Below the pieces are notes generated by a model. That model was not told where the DNA came from and ran no database searches. It was given only the letters and a program-made list of their open reading frames with translations. From assembly GCA_002371755.1 (NCBI GenBank), contig DFGM01000126.1:1-12237 (forward strand): 12,237 bases of DNA. The letters run 5' to 3'. This document shows, piece after piece, positions 1-5,593 of the stretch (positions are counted from its first letter, which is position 1; every line of letters begins with the position of its first letter). This stretch comes from Verrucomicrobia bacterium UBA3750 (GTDB lineage: Bacteria > Verrucomicrobiota > Kiritimatiellia > RFP12 > UBA1067). The translations under genes were made by a program, and so were the position numbers.

Positions 1-4
1 GGAA

Positions 5-48
5 GACTTGTGAACATGCCGCCGCATTCGGCGGCATGTTTGCAAGTC
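5..48. repeat. Hairpin element 1 with conserved 12-base feet
   Basis: An inverted repeat starts with GACTTGTGAACA (5-16) and ends with TGTTTGCAAGTC (37-48). The inner arms GCCGCCG-like (18-24) and CGGCGGC (29-35) are perfectly complementary around a 4-base loop (25-28). All 20 positions of the stem pair if G-U pairs are allowed at 11/42 and 12/41. Read as plus-strand RNA these two are G-U wobbles; read as minus-strand RNA they are C-A and A-C mismatches. The same two feet occur again in the element at 68-135 with a different core. Confidence 0.85.
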
Positions 49-67
49 GCGCTCCGGCCTATGCGGA

Positions 68-135
68 GACTTGTGAACAGACTATCCGCGCGCGGCGCTC
101 AAAACGCCGAGCGCGCGGATGTCTGTTTGCAAGTC
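68..135. repeat. Hairpin element 2 with the same 12-base feet as element 1
   Basis: The feet GACTTGTGAACA (68-79) and TGTTTGCAAGTC (124-135) are identical to those at 5-16 and 37-48. The core differs in sequence and is longer. Positions 80-82 pair with 121-123, 84-93 with 111-120, and 94-97 with 105-108. There is a single-base bulge at 83, a two-base bulge at 109-110 and a 7-base loop at 98-104. This gives about 29 pairs. The 19 bases between the two elements (49-67) contain a small inverted repeat, CTCCG (52-56) with CGGAG (64-68). Confidence 0.85.
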
Positions 136-148
136 GTCTCTGTTTCAA

Positions 149-160
149 TTGTCAAAGAAC
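149..160 (-). promoter_or_regulatory. boxA-like antitermination sequence
   Basis: On the minus strand this reads GTTCTTTGACAA. It resembles the rRNA boxA element (E. coli type TGCTCTTTAACAA) and the GTTCTTTGA core common in rRNA leaders and spacers of many bacteria. It lies about 45-55 bases downstream of the predicted start near 203 and before the two hairpins, which suits a NusB/S10-bound antitermination site on an untranslated transcript. The element includes TTGACA, but no -10 box stands at a usual distance, so I do not call it a -35. Confidence 0.5.
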
Positions 161-209
161 TAACCCCTCCGACAAGCCTTCTACGGTTTGAAAGAAAAAG
201 CTGGTTCCC

Positions 210-259
210 ATTATACCTACCAGATCCGCGGGGTTTTGCAATTGTCTCCTTATATATAT
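210..259 (-). promoter_or_regulatory. Promoter for leftward transcription (TATAAT, A/T tract upstream)
   Basis: A perfect TATAAT lies at 215-210 on the minus strand, followed by GGGAACC, a GC-rich discriminator of the kind seen at stringently controlled rRNA promoters. The best -35 match is TTGCAA (241-236), but the spacer of 20 bases is longer than optimal. An alternating TATATATAT tract at 259-251 falls at roughly -56 to -48 from the predicted start, where an UP element would sit. The -10 is clear; the -35 and UP assignments are inferences. Confidence 0.5.
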
Positions 260-279
260 GGGCGGCGGCGGGCGCGCCG

Positions 280-1125
280 TCATTGCATAAAAAGCTGTTC
301 TCCCTTCCGGGTGAGCTTCACCTTGGCGAAAAGCCTGTTAGCCTCGGAGGCGAGCCTCGCGTCGAGGTCGTTCTCTTCGGCTACGCCCATTTCTTCGTCG
401 CGGAAGTTGAAGTCGTCCATCATGCTTGCAATACGCTTCTTCCCCGGCATCTGGATAAGTCCTTCAAGTTCGGCAAGTTTCAAAGGAGAGAGCAAATCGA
501 AATATTCGGCCGGCGAAAGGAGCTTGCAGCTGCGCAGGATGGCCAAGGATCTCATCACGGAATCGCCGAAAAAGAGTGGGAGTTCCGTAACGAGGCGAAT
601 GCGGGCGTTCTTTTCCTGCGTGACAAGTCCGTCAAACACCTTCTGCGCCGTCGCTTCATCCATTCCCTCCGGATAGCATATGCGGTAGGTGTGGCCGGCC
701 TCGCCGACACCCTGGAGATATATTCCCTTTATATCCATATCCAGAACCGCCATCGAGCGCATGATGGCATCGTGCTCGCCTATGATGTAGAGACCTTCCA
801 AGTGGAGGCAACCGAACGTAATGAGGCTTTTATCCACGCCGTCCAGAGGAATCTCATGCATTTCCGGGCGCGGTTCGTCCTCCTTCTCCACACCTTGAGA
901 GATGGCCTTGCCCAGTCCGTCGAACAGATCCGTCACGGCGTTGACGAGAGCCTTGAGCTCTTTCGGCGGCTCGTTGCGGCGGGCGGCACGCTTCTGCCGC
1001 TTGGTTTCGCGTTTCGCCGTCTCCTTCTGCGCACATTCGTTGCAGACGTAGAGTTCATCCTCGCCTTTCTTTTCCGGCTTCAGGGCTGTCTGGGCGTCAT
1101 TCTTGTGGCATATTTCGCACTTCAT
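280..1125 (-). CDS. McsA-like zinc finger joined to a McsB C-terminal-lobe-like domain (apparent pseudokinase remnant)
   Basis: The protein has 281 residues. It opens with a treble-clef-type zinc site (C3-x2-C6, C28-x2-C31) like that of McsA, the partner of the protein-arginine kinase McsB. A basic stretch follows at 37-50. From about 105 to 226 the sequence follows, from memory, the C-terminal half of the McsB phosphagen-kinase domain: 'KGIYLQG' (133-139) matches RGIYGEG, 'VTQEKNARIRL' (168-178) matches IEQERxARE, and 'DSVMRSLAIL' (188-197) matches DRVYRSYGIL. The N-terminal catalytic half with SRIRLARN is absent, and the loop glutamate and arginine are Q138 and K133. The McsA UVR motif is also not seen. 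Kinase activity therefore seems unlikely; a regulatory or adaptor role is an inference. A good AGAGGAG site lies 8 bases before the ATG, and the gene starts 16 bases after tsaD ends. It is the last gene before the left-edge leader. Confidence 0.7.
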   Translation of the reverse strand: MKCEICHKNDAQTALKPEKKGEDELYVCNECAQKETAKRETKRQKRAARRNEPPKELKALVNAVTDLFDGLGKAISQGVEKEDEPRPEMHEIPLDGVDKSLITFGCLHLEGLYIIGEHDAIMRSMAVLDMDIKGIYLQGVGEAGHTYRICYPEGMDEATAQKVFDGLVTQEKNARIRLVTELPLFFGDSVMRSLAILRSCKLLSPAEYFDLLSPLKLAELEGLIQMPGKKRIASMMDDFNFRDEEMGVAEENDLDARLASEANRLFAKVKLTRKGEQLFMQ

Positions 1126-1141
1126 AGTCTATGCTCCTCTT

Positions 1142-2182
1142 TTATTCGCCCACTTCCAGCGAAGGATGGACATCCGCCTTGAGCGCCTCGGCGCCCGAGA
1201 CATTGCGCCTAAAGTAGGCCAGGGCGGCAATCATAGCTCCATTATCGCCGCAATAACAGGGTTTGGCGGTGTAGAGCGGCACTTTGGCCTTGTCGCACGT
1301 TTCTTTGAGAGCGAGGCGCAACCTTCCGTTCAGGGAGACGCCCCCGCCCACGACGAGTGCCTTTGCCGCATGACGCGAAAGCGCCGTGGCAGTGCGGTCT
1401 GCAAGGGCTCCCACGATCGCCTCCTGGTAGCTTGCCACAATCCTGGGGATTTCGCCGTCTTCGGCAAGCTTTGCGGTTCCGCCATTCTGCTGCACATATC
1501 TCAAAAGCGCGGTCTTCAATCCCGAAAACGACACGCAAAGCGAAGCTTCCAGACCACACAGCGCGCTTACGCCTTCGCGCGGCCTCCCCTTCGGGAAAGG
1601 AATATAGTCTTTGCCTTCGTAAGTCTTTGCGATTTTGTCGATTATGGGGCCGCCCGGATAGCCGAGACCAAGAAGCTTCGCCGCCTTGTCGAAGGCCTCG
1701 CCCGCTGCATCGTCCAGCGTCTGGCCTATAGTCTCGTATACGCCATACTTTGGCATGTATACCCAATTCGTGTGTCCGCCCGAAACAACGAGCCCGAGCG
1801 CGGGTTCAGGAATCTCCCCTTCCGTATCGAGAAACGGCGTATGGAGATGCGCTTCGAGGTGGTTAATGCAAATCAGCGGCACATCAAGCGCCATCGCAAT
1901 GCCTTTGGCGGCGTTGAGCCCCACGATAAGGGCCGGGGCAAGTCCCGGACCGTATGTCACCGCCACGGCATCTATCTTCGTTCCGGCTCTATCCAGAGCC
2001 TCGCGCACCACTTCGCGTATCTTTTCGATATGGGCGCGGGACGCCAGCTCGGGCACCACGCCACCATAAGGTTTGTGGAGGGGTATCTGCGTGTAGACCA
2101 CGCTCGAAAGCACCTTGCGTCCGTCACGGACTACAGCGGCGGCCGTCTCGTCGCAACTCGTCTCTATTCCCAGTATATCCAT
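1142..2182 (-). CDS. tsaD: tRNA N6-adenosine threonylcarbamoyltransferase TsaD
   Basis: TsaD transfers the threonylcarbamoyl group to A37 of ANN-decoding tRNAs, working with TsaB, TsaE and TsaC-made threonylcarbamoyl-AMP in the cytoplasm. The family signatures are all present: GIETSCDET at the N-terminus, the metal-binding NHLEAHLHT (H108 and H112 with this start), SGGHT, GEAFDKAAKLLGLGYPGGP, SFSGLKTA, VGGGVSLNGRLR and YCGDNGAMIA. The length of 346 residues is normal. I chose the ATG at 2182 because its A is shared with the TGA stop of the upstream gene and because MDILGIETSCDE matches the usual TsaD start. A GTG 15 bases upstream would add five residues inside the upstream gene. Translational coupling to that gene is likely. 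Confidence 0.96.
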   Translation of the reverse strand: MDILGIETSCDETAAAVVRDGRKVLSSVVYTQIPLHKPYGGVVPELASRAHIEKIREVVREALDRAGTKIDAVAVTYGPGLAPALIVGLNAAKGIAMALDVPLICINHLEAHLHTPFLDTEGEIPEPALGLVVSGGHTNWVYMPKYGVYETIGQTLDDAAGEAFDKAAKLLGLGYPGGPIIDKIAKTYEGKDYIPFPKGRPREGVSALCGLEASLCVSFSGLKTALLRYVQQNGGTAKLAEDGEIPRIVASYQEAIVGALADRTATALSRHAAKALVVGGGVSLNGRLRLALKETCDKAKVPLYTAKPCYCGDNGAMIAALAYFRRNVSGAEALKADVHPSLEVGE

Positions 2183-3015
2183 CACCAGAACTTCCACCAG
2201 GGTCTTTCAACCGGCCTCACGCCCCCCGATTCGTCGTAAAGCTGTTTCACTCTTGTCTGGCCCGCCGTCTCCGGGTCCTCTATGAGTTCGTTTTTCATGA
2301 ACTCGAGCGCTCCCGGCAAAGACCAGAACTCGCTGCGCATGAAATAGTCCGGGCCGAACCTGTGGAGCACGATCACCTTTCCGCCCGGCAGGATAGATAT
2401 CACGGGCTTGGTAATCTTCATCAGCACGCCCAAATCTCGCGTCTCCCATCTGCGCTCCGCATCTCCCTCGTCGTGAGCCGTCAGGAAAACGTGCTCGCGC
2501 GAGCCGCGCGACCAGTGGACGAGCGAGAACTCGCGGGTGAGGCCCGGCTTGTTCGCGAAGGTCTGCACCGCGCTCGTCAGCTCCATGCCGGGCACCACGT
2601 CAAAAGCCACATACTGCCCTTCATAGCGCATGCCGGCATGCACGAGCACGGGGCGCGCGAGATAGCGGCGCGCCACCGCGAGCGCGTAATGGTCGCCAAG
2701 GAAAACTTCCAGCTTGCGGCTCTTGTTGGGATAGAGGCGGAACTTGGCCGTATAGGGCGCCGTGCCCACATCCTCAAGCTGCTCCATGGTCGAGGAAACG
2801 TATACTTCCACAAAGAGCGCGTCTTGCTTGTCCGGATACCCCACGCTCAGACGCGCCGGCGAGACGTTCTTCACTTCGATTACGCCGCGTATCCTTTCGC
2901 CCGCCACGTAATCGATGGCATCGAGCTTCATCGAAACCGATATTTCGCTCGCCGCGGCAAAAGTTTCGCAGCAGAGTCCGCACATCGCGGCAAGGGCCAA
3001 GAGCCGTTTTATCAT
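2182..3015 (-). CDS. Exported protein of unknown function
   Basis: I do not recognise this 277-residue protein. It starts with a typical signal peptide: MIKRLLALAAMCGLC followed by CETFAAA, with likely cleavage near residue 21-22. The first part of the mature chain reads like a beta-sandwich (alternating strands such as GERIRGVIEVKNVS and ARLSVGYP), of the kind found in secreted accessory proteins, but no catalytic motif stands out. It ends in an aromatic and basic tail, RPWWKFW. Its ATG overlaps the stop of the upstream hydrolase gene by four bases (ATGA), and its own stop shares one base with the tsaD start. It is thus locked between two cytoplasmic enzymes in one transcript although its product is probably exported. 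Confidence 0.85.
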   Translation of the reverse strand: MIKRLLALAAMCGLCCETFAAASEISVSMKLDAIDYVAGERIRGVIEVKNVSPARLSVGYPDKQDALFVEVYVSSTMEQLEDVGTAPYTAKFRLYPNKSRKLEVFLGDHYALAVARRYLARPVLVHAGMRYEGQYVAFDVVPGMELTSAVQTFANKPGLTREFSLVHWSRGSREHVFLTAHDEGDAERRWETRDLGVLMKITKPVISILPGGKVIVLHRFGPDYFMRSEFWSLPGALEFMKNELIEDPETAGQTRVKQLYDESGGVRPVERPWWKFW

Positions 3016-3851
3016 GTCGTGACCTCCAATCCGTCGTATGCCGGCTTCGCCGCCGAGCCTGCCGTCCTCGAAAGCAGCTCTTCATGCGAAAGGTCGTGGC
3101 ACATATGGATGAAATACGCCTTCCCGGGCGCAATCCTTTCGGTGTATGCGAGTGCGCGGGAAAGAGAAAGGTGCGTGGGATGCTCGCGCTCGCGAAGACA
3201 GTTGAGCACGAGCACGTCCGCGCCTGCGGCGAGAGCCAGCGTCTCTTCCGGCAGCTCGTGGCAGTCGCTTATGTAGACAAGGCGTTTGCCGTCTTCCTCC
3301 AGAAGATACCCGCAGCACGGGAAGCCGTGCTCCACCTTCAGCGCCGTCGCTTTCACGCTTCCCACCGCAAACGGAGTATCGTTGGCGACGAACTCCACTT
3401 GCGGACGAAACAGCCCTTTCTCGCCACCCTTCGCGCTTATATAAGGAAAGATGACGTGCATTTGCGCTATCGTCTCCTTCATTCCGTAGCACGGGAGGGG
3501 CTTGCCTATTATCCTGAAAGTCCGCCCGTTCGCCCCGGGGGAAGATGGATCGCAAGAGACTCTCTCGCCATTGATGGTGTTGAAGCGGCGAATATCGTCA
3601 AACCCCGCCACATGATCCATGTGTGCGTGGGTGAGAAGGATGGCATCCACCTTGGAAATGCCGTATTCGAGGCAGGCAAGACGCATTTCAGGAGGGGTAT
3701 CAATGAGAAACGCGGTGCCGTCGTTGGCCTGGACATAAGCACCGCAGCGCCTGCGCTTATCGCGCGGATCCAAGGAAGTGCAGACCTTGCAATCACAGCC
3801 TATCTGCGGCACTCCCACGCTCGTGCCCGTGCCTAGAAAAAGGAATCGCAC
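3012..3851 (-). CDS. PhnP-like metallo-beta-lactamase-fold hydrolase
   Basis: A 279-residue protein of the metallo-beta-lactamase superfamily. It begins LGTGTSVGVPQIGCDCKVC, the signature of the PhnP/cyclic phosphodiesterase branch; C19, C21 and C24 would hold the structural zinc known from PhnP. The dinuclear metal site is seen as THAHMDH (H75, H77, D79, H80), with later ligands probably in HGFPCCGY, SDCHEL and FIHMCHDLSH. Relatives hydrolyse phosphodiester bonds, for example 5-phosphoribosyl 1,2-cyclic phosphate. No phosphonate-degradation genes are nearby, so the substrate here is open. Translation starts at GTG; a purine-rich stretch precedes it but the ribosome site is weak. It lies 36 bases after dapB and overlaps the next gene by ATGA. 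Confidence 0.88.
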   Translation of the reverse strand: MRFLFLGTGTSVGVPQIGCDCKVCTSLDPRDKRRRCGAYVQANDGTAFLIDTPPEMRLACLEYGISKVDAILLTHAHMDHVAGFDDIRRFNTINGERVSCDPSSPGANGRTFRIIGKPLPCYGMKETIAQMHVIFPYISAKGGEKGLFRPQVEFVANDTPFAVGSVKATALKVEHGFPCCGYLLEEDGKRLVYISDCHELPEETLALAAGADVLVLNCLREREHPTHLSLSRALAYTERIAPGKAYFIHMCHDLSHEELLSRTAGSAAKPAYDGLEVTT

Positions 3852-3887
3852 TTCTTTTCCAACCCTCTCCGGGAACGCCGCGCCTGG

Positions 3888-4616
3888 TCAGAAGCCGAGC
3901 ACGGATCTCATCGTATAACGGCCGGCGGACCGGCCTTTGGCCCACTTGACAGCGGCGAGAGCGCCTGCCGCAAAAGCCTCGCGGCTCTGCGCCCGGTGCG
4001 TAAGTTCGATGCGCTCGAGTTCGCCCATGAACATCACGGTATGATCGCCCACCACCGAACCGCCTCTCAAGGAATGGATGGCTATCTGGCCATGCGGCCT
4101 TTCGCCGGTTTCGCCATGACGCCCGTAAACGGCGTCCTCTTCAAAGTTCCTGCCAAGCCCTGCCGCCGCCGCTTTCGCGAGCATGAGGGCGGTGCCTGAA
4201 GGAGCATCTTTCTTGTGCCTGTGGTGCGTTTCGCAAATCTCCACGTCGTATGCTTCCCCGAGAGCCGCAGCGGCTCTTTCGGTGAGCACCTGCAGAAGGT
4301 TCACACCGAGCGAATAATTGCCGCTTTGCACCACTGGAATCTTTTTTGCGGCCTCGTCCACGGCCTTCTGTTCTTCAGGCGAAAGGCCGGTCGTGCCAAG
4401 GACGTAAGGAAGACCCGCCTCTGCCGCCTTTGCCACCATTGCGGGGACGGCCGCGTGGAACGAGAAATCCACCACGCCTTCCGCATCTTCGCCCCAGCCG
4501 GAATTGAAGCCCGGAGCCACATCGATACGCGCAACCACTTCAAAACCCATGCCCGGGGCGATCGCCTCGAGCATCCTGCCCATCCTGCCTGCCGCGCCGA
4601 CTATCGCTATTTTCAT
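3888..4616 (-). CDS. dapB: 4-hydroxy-tetrahydrodipicolinate reductase DapB
   Basis: DapB reduces the dehydrated product of DapA with NAD(P)H in the diaminopimelate/lysine pathway, supplying lysine and the peptidoglycan cross-linking residue. The 242-residue protein shows the nucleotide-binding GAAGRMG (7-13), GTTG (74-77) and the catalytic/substrate motif ETHHRHKKDAPSGT (129-142), with the expected histidine pair H131/H132, K135 and the SGT loop. It is about 30 residues shorter than E. coli DapB, mostly in the N-terminal domain, but no key element is missing. The ATG overlaps the def stop by four bases (ATGA), so the two are almost certainly translated in a coupled way. Confidence 0.96.
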   Translation of the reverse strand: MKIAIVGAAGRMGRMLEAIAPGMGFEVVARIDVAPGFNSGWGEDAEGVVDFSFHAAVPAMVAKAAEAGLPYVLGTTGLSPEEQKAVDEAAKKIPVVQSGNYSLGVNLLQVLTERAAAALGEAYDVEICETHHRHKKDAPSGTALMLAKAAAAGLGRNFEEDAVYGRHGETGERPHGQIAIHSLRGGSVVGDHTVMFMGELERIELTHRAQSREAFAAGALAAVKWAKGRSAGRYTMRSVLGF

Positions 4617-5158
4617 CGCGTCCCGCCGTTTCCTTTTGAAAGTTTCTTCAGCTTAGCAGCATATTCAAGCCGCTCCACCGCAGTCATGTGGTCTATGTAG
4701 AGAACGCCGTCGAGGTGATCCGTCTCATGCTGTATCGCACGTGCGAGAAAACCGCGCGCCGTGATAATCTGCGGCATCGAGTTTTCATCCATATACTGGC
4801 ATACGACCTGACGCGCACGCACAATCGAGCCGCCCACGCCGGGGAAACTCAAGCAGCCTTCCTTGTCGCGCTCAGAGCCTTCCCGTGCGATAATCTCGGG
4901 ATTGAACATCTTCAGAGGCATCGCAATAGGGGCATTGAAGGCGGCATCCTCATCGGTTTCGCAGCCGTCTGGTATGTCGATCACGCAAAGCCTCTCCAGC
5001 CTGCCGACCTGTTGTGCGGCGAGTCCTACGCCTTTAGCCTTGTGCATCGTCTCGAGCATGTCATCGGCAAGGGCCTTGAGCTCGTCCGTGACGATTCCCG
5101 TGCGCAAAGCCTTTTCGCGCAACACCTTTTCGCCGTATTTGAATATCTTGAGTATCAT
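4613..5158 (-). CDS. def: Peptide deformylase
   Basis: Removes the formyl group from the N-terminal methionine of new proteins at the ribosome. The three family motifs are intact: GVGLAAQQ (43-50), EGCLS (100-104) and QHETDHLDG (143-151). The metal ligands are C102, H144 and H148, and the catalytic acid is E145. The length of 181 residues is normal. A roughly ten-residue acidic insertion (CETDEDAAFN, around 66-75) sits between the first two motifs, as in many type I/II variants. Its ATG overlaps the dut stop by four bases and its stop overlaps the dapB start in the same way. No fmt (formyltransferase) gene is visible beside it, unlike the common def-fmt pair. Confidence 0.96.
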   Translation of the reverse strand: MILKIFKYGEKVLREKALRTGIVTDELKALADDMLETMHKAKGVGLAAQQVGRLERLCVIDIPDGCETDEDAAFNAPIAMPLKMFNPEIIAREGSERDKEGCLSFPGVGGSIVRARQVVCQYMDENSMPQIITARGFLARAIQHETDHLDGVLYIDHMTAVERLEYAAKLKKLSKGNGGTR

Positions 5159-5589
5159 TGCTTCACGCCCGTGGAGCCAAACCCGCCTTCGCCGCGTTCG
5201 CTTTGGGCGACTTCGGCCGTCTCTGCGATTTCCGCGCGCTCGACGCGCGCAATCACTATCTGGGCGATACGGTCGCCCTTCGCTATCTTGAACGGCTCTT
5301 CGCCGAGATTCGCAAGTATCACGCCCACCTCGCCGCGATAGCCCGAGTCTATGGTGCCGGGCGAATTGAGCACGGTTATGCCGTGCTTGAGTGCGAGGCC
5401 GCTTCTCGGGCGCACCTGCGCTTCCGCCTCGGGCGGCAGTTCCATCACAAGCCCCGTCTTCACGAGAGCGCGTTTGCCGGGCGCAAGAACGAGATCCTCC
5501 ACGCTTCTTACGTCCATGCCCGCGTCGCCGTCATGAGCGTACGCGGGCACTTGGGCATCTGGATGGATGCGTTTGAAGAGCACTCTCAT
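5155..5589 (-). CDS. dut: dUTP diphosphatase
   Basis: Cleaves dUTP to dUMP and diphosphate, keeping uracil out of DNA and feeding dTMP synthesis. All five motifs of the trimeric family are present: GDAGMDV (21-27), RPRSGLA (60-66), NSPGTIDSGYRG (75-86, with catalytic D81), KGDRIAQ (104-110) and the C-terminal P-loop-like ERGEGGFGSTG (131-141) that closes over the nucleotide. The length of 144 residues is typical. The open frame extends 58 codons further upstream, but that part overlaps the upstream gene in another frame and has no dUTPase character. The ATG at 5589 is four bases after the upstream stop, has an AGGA site, and starts the canonical fold. Confidence 0.96.
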   Translation of the reverse strand: MRVLFKRIHPDAQVPAYAHDGDAGMDVRSVEDLVLAPGKRALVKTGLVMELPPEAEAQVRPRSGLALKHGITVLNSPGTIDSGYRGEVGVILANLGEEPFKIAKGDRIAQIVIARVERAEIAETAEVAQSERGEGGFGSTGVKQ

Positions 5590-5593
5590 CTCG

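Larger units (their letters stand above)
1..203 (-). ncRNA. Putative structured leader transcript running off the left edge (possible rRNA operon leader)
   Basis: No gene is supported between 1 and 279. On the minus strand this stretch begins just after a TATAAT box, carries a boxA-like sequence at 160-149, then two strong hairpins at 135-68 and 48-5, and leaves the window. A promoter with a GC-rich discriminator, a boxA and leader hairpins is the usual arrangement before a 16S rRNA gene, so an rRNA leader is my first reading. The rRNA itself would lie beyond base 1 and is not visible. A boxA can also precede other long untranslated transcripts, including CRISPR arrays, so another structured RNA is possible. 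The start near 203 is estimated from the -10 position. Confidence 0.45.

Noticed and set aside
5..135. Integron attC sites
   Set aside because: The feet do not fit the RYYYAAC/GTTRRRY core pattern, no cassette gene lies between them and no integrase is present.
5..135. CRISPR array
   Set aside because: The repeated parts are only 12 bases, arranged as inverted feet around palindromes, and no cas gene is in the window. An array beyond the edge cannot be excluded.
153..240. Short leftward reading frame after AAGGAG, starting TTG or ATG and ending within the boxA
   Set aside because: It is only about 19-28 codons, uses the -10 box as coding sequence and has no recognisable product.
2183..2197. 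GTG start five codons upstream for tsaD
   Set aside because: The ATG at 2182 overlaps the upstream stop in TGATG form and matches the usual TsaD N-terminus better.
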